From an uncultured Bacteroidota bacterium (GTDB taxonomy: Bacteria > Bacteroidota > Bacteroidia > Bacteroidales > P3): DNA of 64,000 bases. This document shows, piece after piece, positions 14,587-23,528 of this stretch. The translations under genes and the position numbers were made by a program. Every line of letters begins with the position of its first letter. Within the stretch, counting starts at the first letter, position 1. Under the pieces are notes generated by a model. The model was not told the origin of the DNA and ran no database searches. It saw nothing but the letters and a program-made list of their open reading frames with translations. The stretch spans positions 1 through 64,000 of the forward strand of contig CADAWR010000013.1 in NCBI GenBank assembly GCA_902791695.1, in the 5' to 3' direction.

Positions 14587-15135
14587 TTATATTTGGTCTA
14601 TTATGGGGTTGGCATTTTCAAAATAAGACAGCAAACCGCTCGCCTTTTTCATGTCAGTATCATTGCGATTGGCGAGATAAAGAATGCATTGATATACTTG
14701 CGTATGATCAAATCCCATACGATTGGCAATTTGATGTAATACCCTTATTTCTTCTTCTGTACTCTCTCCATCGGCAATCATCATGGAAATAATCAATAAA
14801 AGGTACCGATATCTCTTTTCTTCGGACTTCGGATATGGTGTATTTTCCCATTCTTTTGGAAGTTTTTGTAGCCATGAAGTAGCACTTTTAAAGCCATTAG
14901 CTGAACCCATTAATAGTTCTTCCATAGTTATATCATCTTGATGTAACTCGTTACCTAATTGGGTGTAGAAAACATCAGATCCGACAGTACTACAAATAGC
15001 GCTTATTAGTTTGTTCTCATCTTCAGACAATTCACCATCGGCAAATGCCATTTGCAGCAAATCGGCATAAAGGCGCTGTTTCTCTTTGATGTCTTTTTCT
15101 TTTCTGATGTTTTGTAATAAGCTTATCAGTCCCAT
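14587..15135 (-). CDS. TerB-like helical protein
   Basis: There are 182 residues from the ATG at 15135 (MGLISLLQNIRKEKDIKEKQ); an upstream in-frame ATG at 15180 would add 15 residues and overlap the RNA terminator. It carries two copies of the TerB-type acidic motif, AFADGELSEDENKL (about 35-48) and MIADGESTEEEIRV (about 130-143), within all-helical segments. TerB-fold proteins occur in tellurite and stress modules and next to J-domains; a second TerB protein with a DnaJ domain is at 62585-63370. The specific role is unknown. Confidence 0.75.
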   Translation of the reverse strand: MGLISLLQNIRKEKDIKEKQRLYADLLQMAFADGELSEDENKLISAICSTVGSDVFYTQLGNELHQDDITMEELLMGSANGFKSATSWLQKLPKEWENTPYPKSEEKRYRYLLLIISMMIADGESTEEEIRVLHQIANRMGFDHTQVYQCILYLANRNDTDMKKASGLLSYFENANPIIDQI

Positions 15136-15178
15136 GGTTGTTCGTTTTGTATGCTCTCCCGCGCCCCGTTGAGCAATC

Positions 15179-15366
15179 ATAAAAGAAGCGTGGCGCCGTA
15201 TGCCGCTTCCTGTAAAGAGGTCCTGAGAATTACCTTGTGCTGAGAAGATGCAATAAGCCCACGCTAAATGCGAAAGCCATTACACTAATTCTGTTGCACT
15301 ATGGAGTTTCTCAGGTTCCTTTACACAGAACGCGTATAACGCTTCATGATTTCTCTGTTGAAATCG
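15179..15366 (-). ncRNA. Predicted structured RNA, 6S-like candidate
   Basis: A minus-strand transcript of about 188 nt is predicted from a perfect promoter (15371-15401). It folds as TGTAAAG/CTTTACA (7 bp), an internal loop, then CCTGAGAA/TTCTCAGG (8 bp) closing a large partly paired loop of about 75 nt. A small 5' hairpin (GATTTC/GAAATC) precedes it. It ends with GAAGCG-N13-CGCTTC followed by TTTTAT, an intrinsic terminator. No open frame fits. Size, promoter and long interrupted stem suit a 6S-type or other Bacteroidales structured RNA; a long attenuated leader of the TerB-like gene is the alternative. Confidence 0.6.
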
Positions 15367-15370
15367 ACTG

Positions 15371-15401
15371 CAAAGATACGACATTTCTGCGATGTGGCAA
15401 A
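15371..15401 (-). promoter_or_regulatory. Bacteroidota promoter TTTG-N19-TATCTTTG
   Basis: On the minus strand TTTG (15398-15401), exactly 19 bp, then TATCTTTG (15371-15378). This is a perfect match to the phylum's housekeeping promoter and points into the predicted RNA. Confidence 0.85.
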
Positions 15402-15463
15402 ATTTATTTTATGACACGCCCTCGAAACGGCTTCCGAGAGAGAACACCTATGGTGTAGAAAAG

Positions 15464-15505
15464 AAATTCATGATAATTCGCGGCCATTTACGGTAATTCA
15501 CGTAA
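15464..15505. repeat. Micro-repeat of the GTGAATT type
   Basis: Read on the minus strand, ACGTGAATTACCG is followed by GCGAATTATCATGAAT. The same words recur as a tandem array at 53931-54020. The rest of 15506-15660 is AT-rich and holds no gene that I can support. Confidence 0.5.
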
Positions 15506-15574
15506 AAAGAAAACAGCCACGAGTTTGACGAATCAAACAGATTATTCGTCTCATTCGTGTTCGAAAATAAAACA

Positions 15575-15619
15575 TTAACGATAAAATAACGCCCCTATTA
15601 ACGTATTGATTAACGTTAA
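15575..15619. promoter_or_regulatory. Four phased TTAACG-type repeats
   Basis: TTAACG, ATAACG, TTAACG and TTAACG begin at 15575, 15586, 15598 and 15610: steps of 11, 12 and 12 bp, about one helical turn. The last is part of the palindrome TTAACGTTAA. It lies about 175 bp upstream of the structured-RNA promoter. A cooperative protein-binding array is possible; no regulator is identified. Confidence 0.35.
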
Positions 15620-15669
15620 AGTTTAGTTAAAAAAGCATTGTCCGGGCAAATGGGCCTTATATTATATAT

Positions 15670-15705
15670 GCGCCGCCTCTCCCGATGGTGGGGGAGAGGC
15701 GGCGC
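15670..15705 (-). terminator. Strong hairpin downstream of valS
   Basis: GCGCCGCCTCTCCC pairs perfectly with GGGAGAGGCGGCGC (14 bp, 8-nt loop), 24 bp past the valS stop. The following minus-strand tract is AT-rich but not a T-run, so termination strength is uncertain; it may also protect the mRNA 3' end. Confidence 0.65.
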
Positions 15706-15728
15706 GAGTGTTCTTTGACATGTTGTTG

Positions 15729-18440
15729 TTAGCTGAGGGCAGCTATCTGTGCCTTGAGGGCGGCTATCTTGGTCTCGGCGTCGCGCTGTTTGTTGCGCTC
15801 CTTCTCGATGACGGCGGCGGGGGCGCCGCCCACGAACTTCTCGTTGGAGAGCTTCTTGAGCACGCTGTTGAGGAAGCCTTCGGCATACTTCAACTCGTCC
15901 TGCAGTTTCTTGAGCTCCTCGTCTTTGTTGACGTTCTCAGGCATCGGCACAAAGCACTCCATGGTGCCTACCATGAAGGAGATGGCGCCGGCGGGCTTCT
16001 CCTTGACCTCGTTGATGGCGCTGACGTTGGCCAGCTTTTGCACTATGCCGTTGAAGTTGGCGAAACGATAGCGGTCGTCGACAGCGATGAACGATACCTC
16101 GAGTGCCTCCTTGGGCGAGAGGTTGCGGGTGTTGCGGATGTTGCGGACACCGGCGATGACCTCGCGGGCGGTGTCGAACTCGTCGAGCATGCGCTGGTCG
16201 TAGAAGACGCTGGTGGGCATGTGCTGGTTCATGATGCTGAAGTTGGCATTGATGAAGGCGGCTTTCTCGTCATCCTTGCCGATGGTCTGCAGCGCGTGCC
16301 ATATCTCTTCGGTGACGAAGGGCATGAAGGGATGCAGCAGGAGCATGAGGCGGCTGAAGATGCTGATAGTTGCGTCGTAGGTCTCGCGGTCGATGGGGGT
16401 GCCGTAGGCGGGCTTGACCATCTCGAGGTACCAGGAGCAGAAGTCGTCCCATGCGAGTTTGTAGCTGGCCATGAGAGCCTCGCTGAGTCGGTACTGGTCG
16501 AAGTCTTTCTCAATCTCCTCGATGACCTGTGCCATACGTTGCTCCATCCACTGGACGGCGACGGCGTTCTCGGCGCTCTGCTGAGCGTCGCCAATCTGCC
16601 AGCCACTGACGAGACGCAGGGCGTTCCAGAGCTTGTTGCTGAAGTTGCGGCCTTGTTCGCAGATGGCTTCGTCGAAGGGCAGGTCGTTGCCGGCAGGGGC
16701 GGTGAGGAGCATGCCCATACGCACGCCGTCGGCGCCGTATTTCTCCATCAGCTCGATGGGGTCGGGACTGTTGCCGAGCTGCTTGCTCATCTTGCGGCCA
16801 AGTTTGTCGCGCACGATACCGGTGAAGTAGACGTTCTTGAAGGGTACATCCTTGCGGTACTCCTCGCCAGCCATAATCATGCGGGCCACCCAGAAGAAGA
16901 TGATGTCGGGGGCGGTGATGAGGTCGGCAGTGGGGTAGTAGTAGTTTATCTCGGGGTTGTCGGGATTGCGGATACCGTCGAAGAGCGAGATGGGCCACAG
17001 CCAGGAGCTGAACCACGTGTCGAGCACGTCTTCATCCTGACGCAGAGCGCCGGTGTAGTTGTATTTCTCGGTGGCAATCTTCTTGGCTTCATCCTCGTTG
17101 TGAGCCACGATAGTCTCCACGCGGCCATTGACGTCGAGGTACCAGGCCGGTATGCGGTGTCCCCACCACAGTTGGCGGCTGATGCACCAGTCCTTGATGT
17201 TCTCGAGCCAGTGGCGGTAGGTGTTCTTGAATTTGGCGGGGTGGAAGCGGATGGTGTCGTCCTCGACCACTTCGAGGGCTTTCTTGGCGAGACCTTCCAT
17301 CTTGAGGAACCACTGGGCGCTGAGCTTGGGTTCGATGACGGCGTCGGTGCGCTCACTGTGGCCCACCTTGTTGGTGTAGTCCTCAGTTTTCTCAACGAGA
17401 CCGGCCTCCTCGAGGTCTTTCATGATGGCCTTGCGGCAGGCGAAGCGGTCCATACCGGCATACTTGCCGCCGTGTTCATTGAGGGTGCCGTTGTCGTTGA
17501 AGATGTCGATGCTCTCGAGGCCGTACTTCATGCCGAGGTTGTAGTCATTGATGTCGTGGGCAGGGGTAATCTTCAAGGCACCGGTACCGAACTCGCGGTC
17601 TACGTATTCGTCCATAATGATAGGTACAACACGACCGACGCCGGGCACTATGACCTTCTTGCCTCTGAGCCACTGGTAGCGCTCGTCCTCGGGGTGCACA
17701 CACACGGCGGTGTCGCCCATGATGGTCTCGGGACGTGTGGTGGCGACGACGATGTATTTTTGAGACTTCGAGACTTCGAGACTTCGAGCCGTCTCGCTGT
17801 CTTGATGACTTGATGTCTCGTTGTCTGCTACGTAGTAGCGCAGGTAGAACAGCTTACCGTGACTCTCTTTGTAGACAACCTCCTCGTCGCTGACGGCGGT
17901 GAGGGCCTGGGGATCCCAGTTGACCATACGGACACCGCGGTATATGAGCCCCTTGTTGTAGAGGTCCACGAAGACGCGTATGACACTCTCATAGCGTACA
18001 TCGTCCATCGTGAAGGCGGTGCGGTCCCAGTCGCACGAGGCACCGAGCTTACGCAACTGCTTCAGGATGATGCCGCCGTACTGCTCTTTCCATTCCCATG
18101 CGTATTTAAGGAATTCGTCGCGGCTCAGCGAACGCTTGTCAATGCCCTTCTCGGCGAGCATCTTCACCACCTTGGCCTCGGTGGCGATACTGGCGTGGTC
18201 GGTACCGGGAACCCAGCAGGCGTTCTTACCCTGCATGCGGGCGCGACGTACTAGCACATCCTGTATGGTGTTGTTAAGCATGTGTCCCATATGCAGCACG
18301 CCGGTGACGTTGGGTGGCGGAATGACTATCGTGTAGGGCACACGGTTGTCAGGTTCCGAGTGGAAGAGTTTCTTGTCAAGCCAGAACTGATACCATTTCT
18401 CCTCGATGGCGCGAGGATCGTACTTTGATGCTAATTCCAT
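15729..18440 (-). CDS. valS: Valyl-tRNA synthetase
   Basis: The 903-residue protein charges tRNA-Val with valine. The class I signatures are [15 protein letters not shown] (HIGH-type, near residue 47) and [14 protein letters not shown] (KMSKS). The editing domain contains [14 protein letters not shown], and the C-terminus is a coiled coil ([17 protein letters not shown] to the end). The start [16 protein letters not shown] at 18440 was preferred over an ATG 13 codons upstream inside the preceding gene. Odd point: about 22 extra residues ([20 protein letters not shown]) sit just before the editing motif, encoded by tandem GACTTCGA repeats at 17761-17827. It is the last gene of a long minus-strand run. 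Confidence 0.97.
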   Translation of the reverse strand: MELASKYDPRAIEEKWYQFWLDKKLFHSEPDNRVPYTIVIPPPNVTGVLHMGHMLNNTIQDVLVRRARMQGKNACWVPGTDHASIATEAKVVKMLAEKGIDKRSLSRDEFLKYAWEWKEQYGGIILKQLRKLGASCDWDRTAFTMDDVRYESVIRVFVDLYNKGLIYRGVRMVNWDPQALTAVSDEEVVYKESHGKLFYLRYYVADNETSSHQDSETARSLEVSKSQKYIVVATTRPETIMGDTAVCVHPEDERYQWLRGKKVIVPGVGRVVPIIMDEYVDREFGTGALKITPAHDINDYNLGMKYGLESIDIFNDNGTLNEHGGKYAGMDRFACRKAIMKDLEEAGLVEKTEDYTNKVGHSERTDAVIEPKLSAQWFLKMEGLAKKALEVVEDDTIRFHPAKFKNTYRHWLENIKDWCISRQLWWGHRIPAWYLDVNGRVETIVAHNEDEAKKIATEKYNYTGALRQDEDVLDTWFSSWLWPISLFDGIRNPDNPEINYYYPTADLITAPDIIFFWVARMIMAGEEYRKDVPFKNVYFTGIVRDKLGRKMSKQLGNSPDPIELMEKYGADGVRMGMLLTAPAGNDLPFDEAICEQGRNFSNKLWNALRLVSGWQIGDAQQSAENAVAVQWMEQRMAQVIEEIEKDFDQYRLSEALMASYKLAWDDFCSWYLEMVKPAYGTPIDRETYDATISIFSRLMLLLHPFMPFVTEEIWHALQTIGKDDEKAAFINANFSIMNQHMPTSVFYDQRMLDEFDTAREVIAGVRNIRNTRNLSPKEALEVSFIAVDDRYRFANFNGIVQKLANVSAINEVKEKPAGAISFMVGTMECFVPMPENVNKDEELKKLQDELKYAEGFLNSVLKKLSNEKFVGGAPAAVIEKERNKQRDAETKIAALKAQIAALS
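17761..17827. repeat. Tandem micro-repeat inserted in valS
   Basis: GAGACTTC is repeated three times in register, followed by degenerate copies (GTCTCGCTGTC, TTGATGACTTGATG, TCTCGTTGTC). The insert stays in frame and encodes a Ser/Glu-rich loop at the base of the editing domain. Confidence 0.75.
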
Positions 18441-18466
18441 TGTATGTTGTTGTTTATTCGTTGCTA

Positions 18467-19045
18467 TTAGAAAGCCCAACCGATTCGGGTGGTGAATAGG
18501 GTGTTCAGCGGGTCAATCTGACCTAACGGACTATTGTAGTCGATGCTGTAGTTTACGCGTGCTCCGAAAGCGCTCTCTATTGTCAGGCCGAAGGGTATAT
18601 TCACTTTCAAGCCGATGGTGAAGAATGGGCGCAGCACTTCATCGCGCTTTGTGTAGCGTTCGGTAACAATGTCCCATCCGTCGTTGCGCACAAACATGTT
18701 GAAGTGTTCCCACGCGTTTGTGTAGTGTATACCCACGCCCAGGAAAGGCATTAAGCTGCGGCGCCCCTGCTTGACGATGTAAAAGCGGTAGTGCGCGTCG
18801 GCGAAATAATAGTGCGGGGTCATGTCTTTGTCGAATGACTTGAATATCGTACCGCCGCAATCCACCTGCACGGCAGAATGGTTCGCAATGCGGAACTCAT
18901 AGCTTATCGATGGGCTCCCGACGAAAGGCGACAGTATATTGACCTTCACGGCATGACGCGCCACGCCGTCCTCCGGCTGTTGTGCCCGCAGCAGGGTGGG
19001 GCAGAGCAACAGTACGCTTACTATGATAAGAATGGTGTTCTTCAT
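18467..19045 (-). CDS. Envelope beta-barrel-like protein (DUF3575-like)
   Basis: The 192-residue protein has a signal peptide ([22 protein letters not shown]). The mature start [21 protein letters not shown] resembles DUF3575 proteins of Bacteroidota, which are small outer-membrane barrels. Alternating hydrophobic strands run to the C-terminal aromatic residue (TRIGWAF). The start overlaps the preceding lipoprotein stop by 4 bp. No enzymatic motif is present. A structural or porin-like role is inferred. Confidence 0.72.
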   Translation of the reverse strand: MKNTILIIVSVLLLCPTLLRAQQPEDGVARHAVKVNILSPFVGSPSISYEFRIANHSAVQVDCGGTIFKSFDKDMTPHYYFADAHYRFYIVKQGRRSLMPFLGVGIHYTNAWEHFNMFVRNDGWDIVTERYTKRDEVLRPFFTIGLKVNIPFGLTIESAFGARVNYSIDYNSPLGQIDPLNTLFTTRIGWAF

Positions 19046-19464
19046 TTTATCACTCCGTTTCTTGTTGTTGAATCAGATATGTTTGTATTGTTTCTCCAGC
19101 AGCCAGGATAAAGCGTTAGGGTTCCTATGTCTGGTCTGCCGGTATACATGGTGTCGCGTCCATGCATGATGATGACATATGGGTAATAGCTTCTTGTCCC
19201 AGTCTCGTTTTGGTACGGGTTTTCTATATCCTCTATGTATTGGAATGCCCAGCGTCCTTGTGCATCGGTTATCGCCTGCCCCAGGTACCTGTCATATTCA
19301 TAACGTGTGCCTGCGCGGAAAACCAGTGTGTCGCCCGCTGCCGCTATTGTCTTCGCGCTGTCGGCATAGAGCGTCCCTTTAAGCACATGCTCCTTATGGC
19401 CGAAGCACGACATGCACAGCAACGTTGCACAAGCCATCAGTGGTATGAGTCCTCTTTTTTTCAT
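19042..19464 (-). CDS. Lipoprotein of unknown function
   Basis: The 140-residue protein starts MKKRGLIPLMACATLLCMSC (lipobox CMSC). The mature domain looks like a carboxypeptidase-regulatory-like beta sandwich (LKGTLYADSAKTIAAAGDTLVF, ITDAQGRWAFQYI), a common Bacteroidota extracellular fold. It is coupled by a 4-bp overlap to the following barrel protein, suggesting the pair works together. It lies 6 bp after the rhomboid stop. Confidence 0.75.
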   Translation of the reverse strand: MKKRGLIPLMACATLLCMSCFGHKEHVLKGTLYADSAKTIAAAGDTLVFRAGTRYEYDRYLGQAITDAQGRWAFQYIEDIENPYQNETGTRSYYPYVIIMHGRDTMYTGRPDIGTLTLYPGCWRNNTNISDSTTRNGVIK

Positions 19465-19470
19465 AATCGT

Positions 19471-20085
19471 TTAGAAGTATTTTGAGAACGGATGTTTCCT
19501 CCAGTAAAGTATAAGCAGCAGCCCTATCAGCATGCCGCCGAGGTGGGCAAAGTGGGCTATGCCGTCATAGCTGCGGAAGATGCCCTCGAAGAGCTCCAGC
19601 GCAATCATGCCTATGATAAACCACTTGGTCTTTATGGGCACAAGGAAGTAAAGGTATATGTATTCGTTGGGGAACAGCATGCCGAAAGCCAGCAGCAGTG
19701 CATAGACGGCTCCCGAAGCGCCCACACTCAAATGTATGCCGGGCACCAGCAGGTTCAGCAGTCCGGCGCCGATGCCGCACACCAGGTAGTAGAACAGGAA
19801 CCGCCTCGTGCCCCAGTAGCGCTCCAGCACTGTACCGAACATCCATAGCGAGAACATGTTGAAGAACAGGTGGTCGAAGCTCCCATGCATGAACATGTAG
19901 GTCAGCGGTTGCCAGATGCGGAAATTCCCGCTGGCGGGAGTCCATATGCCGCACACTGCGTTGAGGTCTATTATCTGCTGCATCCTGAGCACGTAGTACA
20001 GCAGGTAGCACAGCACATTGATGATGAGCAGGTGCTTCACTGCCGGTGGCAGAAACCGGTATCCTTGGGGCTGGTATTGTGTCAT
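19471..20085 (-). CDS. Rhomboid-family intramembrane serine protease
   Basis: The 204-residue protein has six predicted TM helices. The catalytic Ser124 is in GASGAVYAL and His181 in HFAHLGG. The HGSFDHLFFNMFSLWMFG loop (about 67-84) is the conserved L1/TM2 rhomboid segment. It starts MTQYQPQGYRF at 20085, where the ATG overlaps the mutL stop as ATGA; the open frame further upstream is mutL read out of frame. Rhomboids cleave TM substrates within the inner membrane; the substrate is unknown. Confidence 0.92.
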   Translation of the reverse strand: MTQYQPQGYRFLPPAVKHLLIINVLCYLLYYVLRMQQIIDLNAVCGIWTPASGNFRIWQPLTYMFMHGSFDHLFFNMFSLWMFGTVLERYWGTRRFLFYYLVCGIGAGLLNLLVPGIHLSVGASGAVYALLLAFGMLFPNEYIYLYFLVPIKTKWFIIGMIALELFEGIFRSYDGIAHFAHLGGMLIGLLLILYWRKHPFSKYF

Positions 20086-21848
20086 TTCAGTATCTCTTCG
20101 GGTTTCACTATAGTTATTGTTTTCTTTCCGCTGGGCGACATCTCGGCCATGGGGCAGGCGAAGAGGTCCGCCACCAGCTGCTGCATCTCTTCCTGCGTCA
20201 GCTGCTGTCCGGCTTTTATGGCCATCTGGCGCGCCAGACTTGCGCAGAGGCTCTGACTCCGTGAGGAGTGTTTCTGCATCGATGCGCCTTTGTACTCCAT
20301 CAGCATCTGGTTGAACAGCTCCTGCATGTCGCTCTCTTTCACACCGGTGGGTGTGGCGGTGACGACAAAGGTGCATCCTCCCATTGCGGCAATCTCGAAG
20401 CCATAACCCCTCAGATCCGGCAGCAGCTCGCCGAAGAGTTCGGCGTCGGCGGCCGAAAAAGAGCACTGCACCGGGAAGAGCAGCATCTGGGCCGAGGCTG
20501 CCGTCTGTGCCGCCATCAGCCTGTCGTAAAGCACTCTCTCGTGTGCCCTCTGCTGGTCTATCAAGGCCAGCCCCGACGACAGCGGCGTCACTATGTACCG
20601 CCCCTGCACCTGCATGCATGCTGGCTGGCTGGCGCTTGGTGGTGCTGCCGCATTGGGTACTTCCGTAAGTTCAGGGAGTTCAAGTGTTTCAGGACAATGC
20701 CTGTTATCGGGTATCTGTCTTGGAGCACTTGAACTCCCTTTTGTTTTAAATGGGTTGTAGTCGGGATTGTAACTAATCTTCGGCTCAGGCGGCATGTAGC
20801 CTTTCGGCGCGGGGGCTATGTTGAACTCCTCCGGCGTGTCGAAGCTCAGCTCCGTGGCCAGCGAGAACTGCCCCAGCGTCTTCTTCACCGCCGACCGCAG
20901 TATCGCAAACAGCGCGTGGTCGTCCACAAACTTCACCTCCGTCTTCGTGGGGTGTATGTTCACATCTATTCTCGACGGATCCACCTGCAGTCCTATGAAG
21001 TAGCTCGGGTAGCTCCTCTCCGGCAGCAGGTCTGTGTAGGCTTTCTCCACCGCCGCACTCAGCATCGGGTGCTTTATGTAGCGCCCGTTGACGAACAGGT
21101 ACTGCTCGCCCCTCGTCTTTCTGCTGAACTCCGGCCGGCTCGCAAAGCCTTTTATCTTCACTATGTCCGTCTGCTCCTCCACACTGTACATGCGCTCTTT
21201 GTACTGCTGGCCGAACAGGCCGCAGATTCTCTGCAGCAGCCCTCCCGCGGCCAGGTCGTACATCTTCTTGCCGTTATGGGTGAACGAGAAAGCAATGTCC
21301 GGATGTATCAGCGTTATCCTGCGGAAGGTCTCCTCTATATGACTCAGCTCCACGGCATCTTTCTTCAGGAAGTTGCGCCGCGCCGGCACATTGAAGAACA
21401 AGTTCTTCACCGTCATGGTCGTGCCGGTCGGACATGCCGTCGGGTGCTGGTCCACAATGTGCGCACCCTCTATCAGCACCAGTGTGCCGCAGTCGGCATC
21501 GGTCTGGCGTGTCTTCAGCTCTACCTGCGCAATGGCGGCTATCGAGGCCAGTGCTTCACCGCGGAAGCCCATGGTATGTATTGCGAAGAGATCGTCGGCT
21601 TTGTGTATCTTGCTCGTTGCGTGCCGCTCGAAGCACAGGCGCGCGTCGCTGTCGCTCATCCCGCAGCCGTTGTCGGTCACCTGTATCAACGTCCGCCCGG
21701 CATCTTTCAACACCAGGTCTATCTGCGTGGCACCGGCGTCCATGGCGTTCTCCAGCAGCTCCTTCACGGCTCCCGCCGGACGGTCCACCACCTCGCCGGC
21801 CGCTATCTGGTTGGCTACGCTGTCGGGCAGTATGTTGATGATATCCAT
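20082..21848 (-). CDS. mutL: DNA mismatch repair protein MutL
   Basis: The 588-residue protein has the N-terminal GHKL ATPase motifs (LLENAMDAGATQIDLVLKD, DNGCGM, HATSKI, GFRGEALASIAAI), a Ser5-type transducer domain to about 330, a Pro-rich linker, and a C-terminal dimerisation/endonuclease domain. MutL relays MutS mismatch recognition to strand incision. The usual endonuclease motif DQHAxxE is altered: residues 431-437 read DQQRAHE, replacing the metal-binding His with Gln. A C-terminal CPMAE motif (ACPMAEM) is present. It starts 1 bp after the thioredoxin-like gene ends. Confidence 0.95.
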   Translation of the reverse strand: MDIINILPDSVANQIAAGEVVDRPAGAVKELLENAMDAGATQIDLVLKDAGRTLIQVTDNGCGMSDSDARLCFERHATSKIHKADDLFAIHTMGFRGEALASIAAIAQVELKTRQTDADCGTLVLIEGAHIVDQHPTACPTGTTMTVKNLFFNVPARRNFLKKDAVELSHIEETFRRITLIHPDIAFSFTHNGKKMYDLAAGGLLQRICGLFGQQYKERMYSVEEQTDIVKIKGFASRPEFSRKTRGEQYLFVNGRYIKHPMLSAAVEKAYTDLLPERSYPSYFIGLQVDPSRIDVNIHPTKTEVKFVDDHALFAILRSAVKKTLGQFSLATELSFDTPEEFNIAPAPKGYMPPEPKISYNPDYNPFKTKGSSSAPRQIPDNRHCPETLELPELTEVPNAAAPPSASQPACMQVQGRYIVTPLSSGLALIDQQRAHERVLYDRLMAAQTAASAQMLLFPVQCSFSAADAELFGELLPDLRGYGFEIAAMGGCTFVVTATPTGVKESDMQELFNQMLMEYKGASMQKHSSRSQSLCASLARQMAIKAGQQLTQEEMQQLVADLFACPMAEMSPSGKKTITIVKPEEILK

Positions 21849-21849
21849 T

Positions 21850-23256
21850 TTATTTCTGTCTCTTCTCGTAGTTGTCCAGGAACTGTAGCAGGCTCTTCGC
21901 CGGCAGCACCTTGTTCATGATGATGTCGCGCTTCTCGTTCAGTATTATCATCGTCGGCGCACCGTGCACGTTGTACGCCTCCTGGTAGTCGATGTTGACG
22001 TTCGTGCCGCCCACGTTCACCCAGTTGAACTTGTGCTCCCTCACATATTTCTTCCATTTATCAACGTCACTCTCGAAGCCTACGGCATACACCTCGAAGC
22101 GCTTGTCCGGAGCCGTCATCAGCGAGTCGTACAGCACCTTCAGCGCCGCACTCTGCTCCTGGCAGTGGTGACAGTCGGGGTCCCAGAACCACAGTATCAC
22201 GTATTTCGTCGGGAACCTGTGGCTGCTTATCCACGTGTTGGGGTCGTTGCTCTGGTTCGTGTCGGCCATCCACAGCTCCTGGCCGTGGGCGCCTATCAGG
22301 CTCTGCCGTATGCGGTTGTAGTTGTAGCGCATGTTGTGCAGCGTCCCCTCGGTGGCCCACGGGCACCTCCCCTTCAGATAGTATTCGCTCGCCAGGTGGC
22401 ACCACACAGCGTCCCACCCCACGTTCTTCGTCGAGCGGAAATACTTCGGCTCTATGTGGTCGAACACATAGCGCAGCAGCGCCGTGTCGCCGCCGATCTT
22501 CGCCGCCAGGCGGTCTATGTCGGTCTTTATCGTGTCGCTGTCGGCATAGTACAGTATGCCGTAGAAGAAGTAGTTCATCTTGCTGAACAGCTGCGGACTG
22601 TGCATCAGCGTCGACCACTCGGCTTTCGTTCTCTTCCCATCAAACAGGTTGTCCCAGTAGTGCATCCTGTACCACGTGTTCTTGTCTTTCACCGTGTCCG
22701 GCATCTCCGGCGGCGCACAACGGCTCTGCAGCTCGAAGAATATGTTGGCATTCTTCGGGTGCTGAGCCTTCTCCTCGTAGGCCAGCATCCTTTCCGTCAG
22801 GGCTTTCTCTCCAGCTTCCGCCGCAGCCTTGTCCGTCTTCTTCAATTCGCGCAGGCTGTCCATCTCCTTCTTCGCGGCATCCTCCGTGGCTATGTACTCG
22901 AACATCTGGGTGTTCACCGGGCAGCCCTTCACCTTCACCGTCGACGCCGTCAGCTTCGTGTCACCGCTGATGCTGAACTTCAGGCTGCCGTCCACGCAGA
23001 AATCGCTCACAGCCTTCTTGCCGTCCTGTCCCACCAGGGCGTACATGCCGCGCTCCCATTTGCGGTTGCCTTTGAACACATAGGTGCCGTTCTTCGCCTT
23101 CGCCGTGTCCACCAGCGTCAACGCGTCGCGGTAGTAGCGCCCTATGTACATCACCGTGTCGGTCCTCCCGTCAAGTTTGAAAGTGAAGCTGTACTGCTGT
23201 CCCTGCGCGCTCAGCGCCAGCACAGTAAGCAACAATATGGTCAGTATGCGTCTCAT
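21850..23256 (-). CDS. Secreted thioredoxin-like protein (TlpA/DUF5106 type)
   Basis: The 468-residue protein has a signal peptide (MRRILTILLLTVLALSAQGQ). An N-terminal DUF4369-like beta domain (FTFKLDGRTDTVMYIGRYYRD) is followed by a helical Lys/Glu-rich region and a C-terminal thioredoxin fold with redox pair Cys362-Cys365 in WDPDCHHCQ. The cis-Pro follows in HGAPTMIIL. It likely reduces or isomerises periplasmic disulfides. It is probably first in the run to mutL, rhomboid and valS. Confidence 0.87.
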   Translation of the reverse strand: MRRILTILLLTVLALSAQGQQYSFTFKLDGRTDTVMYIGRYYRDALTLVDTAKAKNGTYVFKGNRKWERGMYALVGQDGKKAVSDFCVDGSLKFSISGDTKLTASTVKVKGCPVNTQMFEYIATEDAAKKEMDSLRELKKTDKAAAEAGEKALTERMLAYEEKAQHPKNANIFFELQSRCAPPEMPDTVKDKNTWYRMHYWDNLFDGKRTKAEWSTLMHSPQLFSKMNYFFYGILYYADSDTIKTDIDRLAAKIGGDTALLRYVFDHIEPKYFRSTKNVGWDAVWCHLASEYYLKGRCPWATEGTLHNMRYNYNRIRQSLIGAHGQELWMADTNQSNDPNTWISSHRFPTKYVILWFWDPDCHHCQEQSAALKVLYDSLMTAPDKRFEVYAVGFESDVDKWKKYVREHKFNWVNVGGTNVNIDYQEAYNVHGAPTMIILNEKRDIIMNKVLPAKSLLQFLDNYEKRQK

Positions 23257-23379
23257 CGGTTTATGCTTTTTTTATTTTATTAGTTTTATATAACGCCATA
23301 TCCTTGCATATTATTGCACATCCCCGCCAAATTTTTTTTCATCTTCCCTCTTCGCCCTCCGCGTCCCCTCTCTCCCCAC

Positions 23380-23486
23380 CCTGTACCCTCTCCGTCTCTT
23401 CTCCGTCTGTTCTACGGTTGTTTACCGGTTGTTCGACGGTTTAAACCGTTAAACAACCGGTGAACAGTCGGAGCGGGTACGGAGCG
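23380..23486. repeat. Intergenic palindromic repeat, copy 2
   Basis: Units TTCTACGGTTG, TTTACCGGTTG, TTCGACGGTTT, then AAACCGTTAAA, CAACCGGTGAA. The dyad centre is GGTTTAAACC, flanked by TGTACCCTCTCCG on the left and GAGCGGGTACGGAG on the right. It lies in the 272-bp gap between two minus-strand genes; the rest of that gap (23257-23379) is pyrimidine-rich with no gene seen. Confidence 0.88.
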
Positions 23487-23528
23487 CCGACGGCGTTACG
23501 GTGGACAGAAGAGGCGATGGAATTGGTG

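Noticed and set aside
20086-20619. N-terminal extension of the rhomboid protein
   Set aside because: It overlaps mutL in another frame, has no homology-like features, and the ATG overlapping the mutL stop gives a normal-length rhomboid.
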